A DNA stretch of 5,215 nucleotides from assembly GCA_020427625.1 (NCBI GenBank), contig JAGQOI010000026.1:1-5215 (forward strand), given 5' to 3'. The position numbers and the translations under genes were made by a program. Source of the DNA: Phycisphaerales bacterium (lineage in GTDB: Bacteria > Planctomycetota > Phycisphaerae > Phycisphaerales > SM1A02). This document shows positions 1 through 5,105 of this stretch, in pieces. The notes under the pieces were generated by a model. That model was not told the DNA's origin, made no database searches, and worked only from the letters and a program-made list of their open reading frames with translations. Every line of letters begins with the position of its first letter. Position 1 is the first letter of the stretch.

Positions 1-416
1 CCGATCCGGGCGGCCTGATCGATCTGCGTCTGGAATGCCTTGAGCATGCCGGCGGCGAGGTTGAGACGTTCCAGAAGGCGGGCGGACGCCTTGGCGGCGG
101 CGGCGTCGGTGACGCCGGCCTGGCGCACGATCTCGCGCAGGTCGAGGCCGGCGCGTCCGGCGTCGTCGATGAGCGTGCGCAATGTGCCGCCGAGTTCATC
201 GAACGCCTGCTGGTCGAGGACGCGGGGCGTGAGGAAGTACGGACCGTCCGTGGTCGGGGTCATCGGCTCTCCGGGCGCGGTGCGTCCCGCGGGCGTGGCG
301 CCGACCTCGGTGTCACTCGGGGAGATGCTCAGCACCCGATCACGGGCGGCGGGCGTCTCGGTGTGGCCGACGATCGGCGCAGGGTGGGGGCGACCACCGG
401 GGGGACGTGCAGTCAT
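1..416 (-). CDS. Unrecognised protein, N-terminal part (runs off left edge)
   Basis: Open frame of 138 codons on the minus strand with no stop before the window edge, so the C-terminal part is missing. I do not recognise the family. Residues 1-51 are rich in Pro, Ala, Thr and Gly and look disordered. From about residue 58 (GPYFLTPRVLDQQAFDEL) the sequence becomes ordered and amphipathic, and residues 105-138 (for example ASARLLERLNLAAGMLKAF) look like a long helix or coiled coil. No signal peptide or membrane segment is visible. The start is ambiguous: ATG at 416 has GGAGA with a 6-base spacer, and ATG at 263 (residue 52) has GGAG with a 5-base spacer and would remove the low-complexity stretch. 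It lies 58 bases downstream of yihY on the same strand, so co-transcription is possible. That the frame is coding rests on the ribosome binding sites and protein-like composition, not on homology. Confidence 0.6.
   Translation of the reverse strand, partial: MTARPPGGRPHPAPIVGHTETPAARDRVLSISPSDTEVGATPAGRTAPGEPMTPTTDGPYFLTPRVLDQQAFDELGGTLRTLIDDAGRAGLDLREIVRQAGVTDAAAAKASARLLERLNLAAGMLKAFQTQIDQAARI
269..272 (-). promoter_or_regulatory. Alternative Shine-Dalgarno site for a start at 263
   Basis: On the minus strand GGAG (within GGAGAG) precedes ATG 263 with a 5-base spacer. It would give a protein beginning MTPTTDGPYFLTP, without the 51-residue Pro/Ala-rich leader. From the sequence alone it is as good as the site for ATG 416. 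Confidence 0.35.
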
Positions 417-422
417 GGCAAG

Positions 423-427
423 TCTCC
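423..427 (-). promoter_or_regulatory. Shine-Dalgarno site for the start at 416
   Basis: On the minus strand GGAGA precedes ATG 416 with a 6-base spacer. It is one of the better ribosome binding sites in the window and supports the longer form of the partial gene at the left edge. Confidence 0.5.
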
Positions 428-456
428 GGGTGCGTCCGGCCGCGGGGCACGACACG

Positions 457-476
457 GACCGAACATCTTATCGGTC
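457..476. other. Short inverted repeat at the yihY stop codon
   Basis: GACCGA (457-462) and TCGGTC (471-476) form a perfect 6-bp stem around an 8-base AT-rich loop. The repeat overlaps the TGA of yihY and lies in the short gap before the next minus-strand gene. No T-run follows it on either strand, so it is not a classical intrinsic terminator. It could be an intercistronic hairpin, an operator or chance. The loop contains TAAGAT on the minus strand, a weak -10 lookalike with no usable -35. Confidence 0.25.
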
Positions 477-1842
477 AGTCGCTTGCATCTCCTTCAACCG
501 TCGCCCGCTCGACCCGCAGGTCGCTGACCGTAAGCGATTTGACGGCAGCAAGTTGCGCACTGCGTAGCCGGGATCGGCCGCCGGCGGTCCCGACCGGGGT
601 TTCGGTGAGGGCGAAGCCGAGTTCGAGGAGCGGCGGCAGCGCGAGCCGGTCGGGCGGCGAGGTGGGCGCCACCGCGCTCTCGTCGTCCTCGCCGTCGATC
701 GGGTGCACCAGTCCGGCGTCGCGCATGGCGTTGATGATCTCGTGCACCGTCGTCTCGTGCAGGTTGGTTGCGCCGGCGAGTCGTCCGATGGTGATGCGGC
801 GGCCGGCGTCGAACGCCTCGGCGATCGCGACGGCGACATCGATGACGACGGCGGGTTCGACGATGTCGCGGGACTCGGGGGTCGTGGGCGTGAGTTCCTC
901 GATCCGGCGGCCGCGGAGTCGGTGCAGCGTCACGGCGAGTTCGAGCCCGAACAGGATCACGAGCCAGAACAGGTAGATCCAGAACATCGCGAGCGGGATG
1001 AACCCGAGCGAGCCGTAGAGTTGGCGGAGGGAGACGGCGTTCTCGAGGTACACCCCCATCGTGCGGCGTCCGATCTCCACGAGCACCGCGCCGACGAAGG
1101 CGCCGACGAACAGGGAGCGGCCGGCGACGTGGGCGTTCGGGACGAGCTTGTAGATCAGGAACATGAGGATCCAGGTGATCAGGAAGCTCCAGCCGGTTTC
1201 GGCGACCGTCGCGAGCCACCCGGTGGGTCCGGCGGAGTTGATCACGCCGGCGACCCATCCGTCGGCGTAGAAGGTGCCGATGATCGCCAGCGGGCTGAGC
1301 GTGATGACGAACCAGTAGAGCACGATGCGCCAGACCCAGGAGCGCCCGGCGGGGGCTCCGCAGATGCCGTTGAAGCTGTTCTCGATCGTCACCATGAGGC
1401 TGATCGCGGAGTAGCCGATGATGACGACGCCGATCCAGCCGACGGCCGCGAGGTTCAGCGTCTCCACCTGCCCGATGATGTCCACGAGCCAGTCGCTCAG
1501 GGTGCCGGTGAGTCCGTCGGCGGTCGTGATCTCGATCTCGTCGAGACCGAGGGCGGCGAAGATCGACGTGAGACGCTCGCGGAACTCGTCGAGGCCGCGA
1601 AACGCCTTGACGAGAATCGTGCCGACGACGAACACGGGGATGAGGCCGAACAGGGTGCGGAACGCGAGGGCGGCGGCCATCTGGGGCGCCCGGTCGCGAC
1701 GAAGCTGACGGGCCCCGACGATGCCGAGATCGATGATGTACCGCAGGGCGCGGTGACTTCGGGGGGCGTCCGGGCGCGGCGGCGCGGTGAGGCGTCGGAG
1801 CCACTCCGGGCGGGGTTTCTCGTCGATCGGTCGTCGCGCCAT
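475..1842 (-). CDS. yihY: YihY/BrkB-family inner-membrane protein with C-terminal winged-helix-like domain
   Basis: Predicted 455-residue integral membrane protein. A soluble N-terminus (1-50) is followed by about six hydrophobic segments near 55-81, 131-153, 171-197, 218-235, 243-260 and 282-306. Family hallmarks are NAHVAGRSL (236-244) before segment 5 and YGSLGFIPLAMFW (276-288) leading into segment 6. This family was once called ribonuclease BN, but that activity belongs to a different protein; the true role is unsettled, with a transporter or envelope function often proposed. After the membrane core, residues about 332-384 read as a helix-turn-helix or winged helix (ITIGRLAGATNLHETTVHEI), followed by an apparently unstructured tail to 455. 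I chose ATG 1842 because family-like sequence begins soon after it; it has only a weak CGAGA site. The frame extends upstream to 2067, including ATG 1896, but that part is Arg/Pro-rich with no family similarity I can see and overlaps the rluB leader. The gene is divergent from rluB. Confidence 0.92.
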   Translation of the reverse strand: MARRPIDEKPRPEWLRRLTAPPRPDAPRSHRALRYIIDLGIVGARQLRRDRAPQMAAALAFRTLFGLIPVFVVGTILVKAFRGLDEFRERLTSIFAALGLDEIEITTADGLTGTLSDWLVDIIGQVETLNLAAVGWIGVVIIGYSAISLMVTIENSFNGICGAPAGRSWVWRIVLYWFVITLSPLAIIGTFYADGWVAGVINSAGPTGWLATVAETGWSFLITWILMFLIYKLVPNAHVAGRSLFVGAFVGAVLVEIGRRTMGVYLENAVSLRQLYGSLGFIPLAMFWIYLFWLVILFGLELAVTLHRLRGRRIEELTPTTPESRDIVEPAVVIDVAVAIAEAFDAGRRITIGRLAGATNLHETTVHEIINAMRDAGLVHPIDGEDDESAVAPTSPPDRLALPPLLELGFALTETPVGTAGGRSRLRSAQLAAVKSLTVSDLRVERATVEGDASD

Positions 1843-1895
1843 CGAGGATCTCGCTGTCGTCGTGAACGGGGACCGAACGGATTCGCGGGCGACCA

Positions 1896-1925
1896 TTGGT
1901 CCGGGCCGGCATCGGGCCGTATGAT
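1896..1925 (+). promoter_or_regulatory. Candidate rluB promoter
   Basis: TATGAT (1920-1925) matches the sigma-70 -10 consensus at five of six positions in an otherwise very GC-rich stretch. A weak -35 candidate, TTGGTC (1896-1901), lies 18 bases upstream and matches only the TTG part. Transcription would start near 1932, giving an rluB leader of about 125 bases. The -35 half overlaps an interrupted palindrome, GACCA-T-TGGTC (1891-1901). Confidence 0.4.
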
Positions 1926-1946
1926 CGTGGCTTCCGACCAGCCGGG

Positions 1947-2007
1947 CCGGGGTCCGTGCAACCCGCCTCGGGGTCGACGGGACGTCCGGGGCGGGTCGGT
2001 CCCCTGG
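1947..2007 (+). promoter_or_regulatory. Long imperfect hairpin in the rluB 5' leader
   Basis: The apical stem pairs 1961-1972 with 1985-1996: 12 consecutive pairs, two of them G-U, around a 12-base loop. Below it, a TGCA bulge (1957-1960) leads to CCG/CGG (1954-1956 with 1997-1999), a T-T mismatch (1953/2000), GGGG/CCCC (1949-1952 with 2001-2004), a single bulged T and a final CC/GG. The lower strand ends inside the GGAGG at 2006-2010. There is no T-run after it and no upstream plus-strand gene for it to terminate. It matches no RNA family I can recognise. GC-rich DNA forms hairpins easily, so a functional RNA is inference. Confidence 0.4.
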
Positions 2008-2016
2008 AGGATCGTG

Positions 2017-2041
2017 CGGACGGTGCGACGGCACCCGTCCG
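2017..2041 (+). promoter_or_regulatory. Second hairpin in the rluB 5' leader
   Basis: C2017-G2041 and GGACGG (2018-2023) with CCGTCC (2035-2040) form seven pairs. After a single bulged C (2034), TGC/GCA (2024-2026 with 2031-2033) close a four-base GACG loop. The total is ten pairs with one bulge. It ends 16 bases before the rluB start codon and follows the larger hairpin after only nine bases, so the leader reads as two tandem stem-loops. Confidence 0.4.
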
Positions 2042-2057
2042 ATGCGCTCAGCGTACC

Positions 2058-3122
2058 ATGAACGCACCGCATGACTACAGCGACGACGCCCGCGGCCCGC
2101 GCCTGCAGAAGGTCCTCGCCGAGGCCGGCGTCGGCTCCCGACGCGCCTGCGAGGAGCTCATCGAGTCCGGCGTCGTCCGCGTGAACGGCCGGCGCGTCGA
2201 CACCCTCCCGGCCTGGGTCAACCCCGAGACCGACCGCATCACCGTCGACGGGCGCCGCATCGCCGTCGCGGCGCGGCACGTGTACATCATGCTCTTCAAG
2301 CCCCGGGGCACGGTCTGCACGAATGCCGACCCCGAAGGCCGCCCGCGCGCCATCGATCTCGTGAAGCACCCGGCGAAGCCACGCCTGTACCCGGTCGGGC
2401 GCCTCGACATCGACTCGTCGGGACTCCTGCTGCTCACGAACGACGGCGAACTCGCGAACCGCCTCACGCACCCCCGCTACGAGATGCACAAGACCTACGA
2501 GGTCACGGTGCGCGGCTCGATGCCGGACGAACTCATCGAGAAGCTCGAATCGGGCGTCTTCCTGCACAACCGACGCACCGGCGCCGGCTCGCGCACCGCC
2601 GATTCGAACATCGTGCTCCTCAAGCGCGACCGCGAGCGGACCCGCGTCCTCGTCGAACTCACCGAAGGACGCAACCGGCAGATCCGACGCACGATGCTGA
2701 ACCTCGGATACCCGGTCAAGAAACTCCGGCGCGTCGCCCTCGGGCCGCTGCGCCTCAAGGGACTCGCCATCGGCATGTGGCGCGAACTCACGCCGACCGA
2801 ACTCGGCGCCCTCCGCGCGGCCGCGTTCGCGACGACCAAGACCGCCACCGACGGCCGACCCGTCCGCGCCAAGCGACGCACCGCGCCCAAGCGAACCGAT
2901 GAGCGACGCTCGCGACCCGGCGTCGCGTCCGGGCGCGGCGGCTCGCGTCCGGGCACCTCGTCCGGACGGAGCGCACGGTCGGGTCCGGCATCCGGGCGTG
3001 CATCCGGGCGTGCCTCGCGGTCCGGCCCGTCGACGCGGTCCGGCTCGTCGAACCAGCGCGGCGGCACCCGTTCGAACGCGAAGGCCGGCCCGCGGTCGCC
3101 CCGGCGCGGCCGCCCGCGTTGA
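2058..3122 (+). CDS. rluB: RsuA/RluB-family rRNA pseudouridine synthase
   Basis: Predicted to isomerise one specific uridine of ribosomal RNA to pseudouridine during ribosome assembly in the cytoplasm. Residues about 14-60 form an S4 RNA-binding domain (RLQKVLAEAGVGSRRACEEL, VRVNGRRV). The catalytic core contains YPVGRLDIDSSGLLLLTNDG (111-130) with the expected catalytic aspartate D117, then HPRYEMHKTYEV (138-149) and EGRNRQIRRTML (203-214). The core ends near residue 258. Residues 262-354 are a basic, low-complexity Arg/Ser/Gly/Pro tail, likely disordered and possibly rRNA-binding. The family is certain. The exact target (23S by RluB, 16S by RsuA) is not settled by sequence alone; RluB is favoured by the basic tail and the proximity to scpA. 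ATG 2058 fits the S4 domain, but there is no Shine-Dalgarno site at normal distance; the nearest GGAGG is at 2006-2010. The gene is divergent from yihY and convergent with scpA. Confidence 0.93.
   Translation: MNAPHDYSDDARGPRLQKVLAEAGVGSRRACEELIESGVVRVNGRRVDTLPAWVNPETDRITVDGRRIAVAARHVYIMLFKPRGTVCTNADPEGRPRAIDLVKHPAKPRLYPVGRLDIDSSGLLLLTNDGELANRLTHPRYEMHKTYEVTVRGSMPDELIEKLESGVFLHNRRTGAGSRTADSNIVLLKRDRERTRVLVELTEGRNRQIRRTMLNLGYPVKKLRRVALGPLRLKGLAIGMWRELTPTELGALRAAAFATTKTATDGRPVRAKRRTAPKRTDERRSRPGVASGRGGSRPGTSSGRSARSGPASGRASGRASRSGPSTRSGSSNQRGGTRSNAKAGPRSPRRGRPR
2988..3011 (+). repeat. Tandem 12-base repeat in the rluB tail
   Basis: GCATCCGGGCGT occurs twice head to tail (2988-2999, 3000-3011), encoding the consecutive Ala-Ser-Gly-Arg blocks at residues 311-318. 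It sits within a wider degenerate region (about 2923-3055) built around TCCGG; for example TCGCGTCCGGGC appears at 2923-2934 and 2943-2954. This is consistent with expansion of the disordered tail by slippage. Confidence 0.7.
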
Positions 3123-3125
3123 CGC

Positions 3126-3959
3126 TCACGCTTCCGGCGTGGGCGGGACGGCGATCGCCGTGGGAACGGCGACGGCACCGGTCGGTTCGTCTTCGGCCAT
3201 CTCGACGATGATGTCGCTCCGCACGTGTTCCTGCGAGACGCGGATGCGTCGCAGTCGCGTGAGTTCGAGCATGGCGAGGAACAGGCCGACGCGTTGACCG
3301 ACCGTTCGACCCTCGAACGACTCCTGAAGCGTCAGTCGCTTCTCGGGCGAACGTTCGAGCCGGTCGAGCAGGTCCTCCTGGTGGAGGGCGATCGGCGTGT
3401 CGTCGATCTCGACATGATGATCACCGAGGCGCGTGAAGTCGATCGACGCGGCGATCCGTTCGTACGACTCCTGGAGATCGAGGACGTGCAGGTCCTCGAG
3501 TTCGAACAGCGGAACGTCGGCGTCGCGTTCGCGCCTGCGTCGCGTCGGGCGCAGGGCGAAGCGGCGGGCGTGCTCGAGCCGCTGCCCGTTGAGAGTTTCG
3601 GCGGCGACGCGATAGCGCTGGTAGGCGAGCAGGACCTGGATGAGTTCGAATCGCGGATCGAGCGACTCGCCGTCGCCGGACTCGCCGTCCGCGCCGTCCT
3701 CCGACGACGACGTGCGATCCACGGGCACGAGCGATCGGGACTTGATCTCGATGAGCGTCGCCGCGGTGACGAGGAACTCCCCGGCGACGTCGATGTCGAT
3801 GGCGTCGATCCCCCGGAGGAACGCCAGGTACTGGTCGGTGATCTCGGCGATGCGGATGTCCTGGACGTCCACTTCCGCCCGGCGGATGAGGTACAGGAGC
3901 AGGTCCATGGGACCCTGGAAGGCGTCGAGAGATACGCGGTACTCTTCCTGGAGCGTCAT
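3126..3959 (-). CDS. scpA: Segregation and condensation protein A (ScpA)
   Basis: Predicted kleisin subunit of the bacterial SMC-ScpA-ScpB condensin, which bridges the SMC ATPase heads and helps compact and segregate the nucleoid. The 277-residue length is usual for the family. The N-terminal domain has FQGPMDLLLYLIRRAEVDVQ (14-33), the segment that contacts the SMC neck, followed by ITDQYLAFL (40-48) and GEFLVTAATLIEIKSRSLVP (60-79). An acidic linker (82-100) and central helices (101-175) follow. The C-terminal winged helix at about 200-254 (ESFEGRTVGQRVGLFLAMLE, LTRLRRIRV) binds the SMC head. A Pro/Ala/Val tail closes the protein. ATG 3959 has GGAA with a 5-base spacer. No scpB partner is in the window, although the two are often adjacent. 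The stop lies 3 bases from the rluB stop in tail-to-tail orientation, and the start is divergent from kdsD. Confidence 0.95.
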   Translation of the reverse strand: MTLQEEYRVSLDAFQGPMDLLLYLIRRAEVDVQDIRIAEITDQYLAFLRGIDAIDIDVAGEFLVTAATLIEIKSRSLVPVDRTSSSEDGADGESGDGESLDPRFELIQVLLAYQRYRVAAETLNGQRLEHARRFALRPTRRRRERDADVPLFELEDLHVLDLQESYERIAASIDFTRLGDHHVEIDDTPIALHQEDLLDRLERSPEKRLTLQESFEGRTVGQRVGLFLAMLELTRLRRIRVSQEHVRSDIIVEMAEDEPTGAVAVPTAIAVPPTPEA

Positions 3960-3985
3960 TCGGATTCCGTTCGTCGCGTCGGGAC

Positions 3986-3991
3986 TATAAT
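3986..3991 (+). promoter_or_regulatory. -10 element of the kdsD promoter
   Basis: A perfect TATAAT on the plus strand inside the only AT-rich island of the scpA-kdsD intergenic region. Transcription would begin near 3998, about 53 bases before the kdsD ATG. No convincing -35 is visible at 16-18 bases upstream. Confidence 0.5.
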
Positions 3992-3997
3992 CGCCTC

Positions 3998-4003
3998 ATT
4001 GTA
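3998..4003 (-). promoter_or_regulatory. -10 element of the scpA promoter
   Basis: TACAAT on the minus strand (4003 to 3998), five of six matches to the consensus. Transcription would begin near 3991, about 32 bases upstream of the scpA ATG. The -35 region is GC-rich and not recognisable. It lies only 6 bases from the kdsD -10, so the two polymerase binding sites would overlap. Confidence 0.4.
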
Positions 4004-4050
4004 TTCGATCCGTCCCGACCCGGTCCCCATGGATCCCCGACGAAGCCGCC

Positions 4051-5082
4051 ATGTCCGAACCATTGCCCGCGACCGATCGCACCGGCGAGATCGAGTTTCT
4101 CGTCGACGTCCTGCACGCCGAGTCCGACGCCGTGCGCCGCATCGCCGAGCGGGTGACCGGCGTCGACCGCGAACGCTGGGCCGCGGCGATCGACCTCGTC
4201 GCCGGCAGCACGGGACATCTCGTCGTGTCCGGCATGGGCAAGTCCGGCCTCATCGGCGCGAAGATCTCCGCGACGTTCTCGTCGCTCGGTCAGCCGTCGT
4301 CGACGCTGCACCCGGCCGAGGCGGTGCACGGCGATCTCGGTCGGGTCCGGCGCGGCGACCTCGTCATGCTGTTGTCGTACTCCGGCGAGACGGAGGAGGT
4401 CGTGAGCCTGGCGGCCATTCTGAAGGCGGACGGCGTGCCCCGGATCGGCATCTCGTCGAATCCGAAATCCCGCCTCGCCGGCCTCTCGACGATCCACCTC
4501 TGCACCGGCGACATCATCGAGGCCTGTCCGCTGAACCTGGCGCCGACGGCCTCGACGACGGCGACGCTGGCCGTCGGGGATGCGCTGGCCCTCGCGGTCG
4601 CCCGTCGGCGCGACTTCGATGCGACCGATTTCCAGAAGCATCATCCCGGCGGCATGCTCGGCGTCGGCCTGCGCCCGGTGACGGAGGTCCTGCGATTTCG
4701 CGTCGGCGTGAACCTCGCGGTGATCGACGATGCGTGCACGGTGCGCGAGGCGCTCGTGCGGGCGCGTCCGCAGCCGGGCACGCGCCGCAGCGGTGCGATC
4801 CTGCTCGTCGACGACTCCGGGCGTCTGTCCGGCATCTTCACGGACAGCGACTTCCGTCGCCTCATCCTCGACGAGGAACAGGCGGGCATGAGCCGCCCGA
4901 TCGCCGAGGTCATGACCCACTCCCCGCGCCACCTCACGACCGACAACCTCGTGCGCGATGCGGTCGCCCTCGTGACCGAGTACCGGCTCGACGAGATCCC
5001 GGTACTCGACGCGGGCGGGCGTCCGGTCGGGCTCATCGACGTGCAGGACCTCATTGCGATGAAGGTCGTGCGCGAGGACTGA
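4051..5082 (+). CDS. kdsD: Arabinose-5-phosphate isomerase (KdsD/KpsF family)
   Basis: Predicted cytoplasmic enzyme converting D-ribulose 5-phosphate to D-arabinose 5-phosphate, the first committed step toward Kdo for the outer envelope. At 343 residues it has the standard architecture: a SIS sugar-isomerase domain (about 40-185) followed by two CBS domains (about 210-275 and 285-340). Family motifs are VSGMGKSGLIGAK (59-71) with the lysine at 64, LHPAEAVHGDLG (86-97), LSYSGETEE (108-116), DIIEACPLNLAPTAST (154-169) and KHHPGGMLG (196-204). K64, a glutamate in SGETEE, E157 and H198 correspond to the residues reported as catalytic in the E. coli enzyme. The CBS pair shows GIFTDSDFRR (261-270) and DEIPVLDAGGRPVGLIDVQD (314-333). 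ATG 4051 gives the expected N-terminus; its ribosome binding site is poor (GAAG at best). No kdsC, kdsA or kdsB neighbour is visible. The gene is divergent from scpA. Confidence 0.95.
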   Translation: MSEPLPATDRTGEIEFLVDVLHAESDAVRRIAERVTGVDRERWAAAIDLVAGSTGHLVVSGMGKSGLIGAKISATFSSLGQPSSTLHPAEAVHGDLGRVRRGDLVMLLSYSGETEEVVSLAAILKADGVPRIGISSNPKSRLAGLSTIHLCTGDIIEACPLNLAPTASTTATLAVGDALALAVARRRDFDATDFQKHHPGGMLGVGLRPVTEVLRFRVGVNLAVIDDACTVREALVRARPQPGTRRSGAILLVDDSGRLSGIFTDSDFRRLILDEEQAGMSRPIAEVMTHSPRHLTTDNLVRDAVALVTEYRLDEIPVLDAGGRPVGLIDVQDLIAMKVVRED

Positions 5083-5105
5083 TCGGTCCGGGCGTTCGAT
5101 CAGTC
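5077..5105. terminator. Symmetrical hairpin between convergent genes (candidate bidirectional terminator)
   Basis: GACTGATCG (5077-5085) and CGATCAGTC (5097-5105) form a perfect 9-bp stem with an 11-base loop. The arms contain the kdsD stop codon on one side and part of the stop codon of the opposing gene on the other, so each transcript would fold the same hairpin at its end. No T-run follows in either direction, so an ordinary U-tract terminator is not shown; Rho-dependent ending or 3'-end protection is equally possible. Confidence 0.5.

Noticed and set aside
1926..2057. Known small RNA such as SRP RNA or 6S RNA in the rluB leader
   Set aside because: The hairpin lacks the conserved SRP tetraloop and asymmetric-loop sequences, and is too short and without the central bubble expected of 6S RNA.
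703..2061. Long plus-strand open frame opposite yihY, rich in Asp, Glu, Gly and Arg
   Set aside because: It is antisense to a clearly recognisable YihY protein, and its Asp/Glu/Gly-heavy composition is what GC-rich coding sequence yields on the opposite strand. No domain is visible.
1843..2067. N-terminal extension of yihY to 2067 (75 extra residues) or to ATG 1896
   Set aside because: The extension is Arg/Pro-rich with no family similarity, overlaps the rluB start and leader hairpins, and has no convincing ribosome binding site.
1497..2567. 356-codon minus-strand open frame spanning the yihY start, the intergenic region and rluB
   Set aside because: It overlaps two real genes in other frames, and its composition changes where the underlying genes change, as expected for an artefact.
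2923..3055. CRISPR-like array from repeated TCCGG-centred units
   Set aside because: Units are short, unevenly spaced, in frame with the rluB tail and explained by Ser-Gly-Arg codons; there are no unique spacers.
4029..4061. Alternative kdsD start at ATG 4029
   Set aside because: It is not in frame with the kdsD coding sequence; ATG 4051 gives the expected family N-terminus.
3985..4932. 315-codon minus-strand open frame opposite kdsD
   Set aside because: It is a shadow of the well-supported SIS-CBS enzyme; low-complexity His/Arg/Asp/Ala composition with no recognisable motif.
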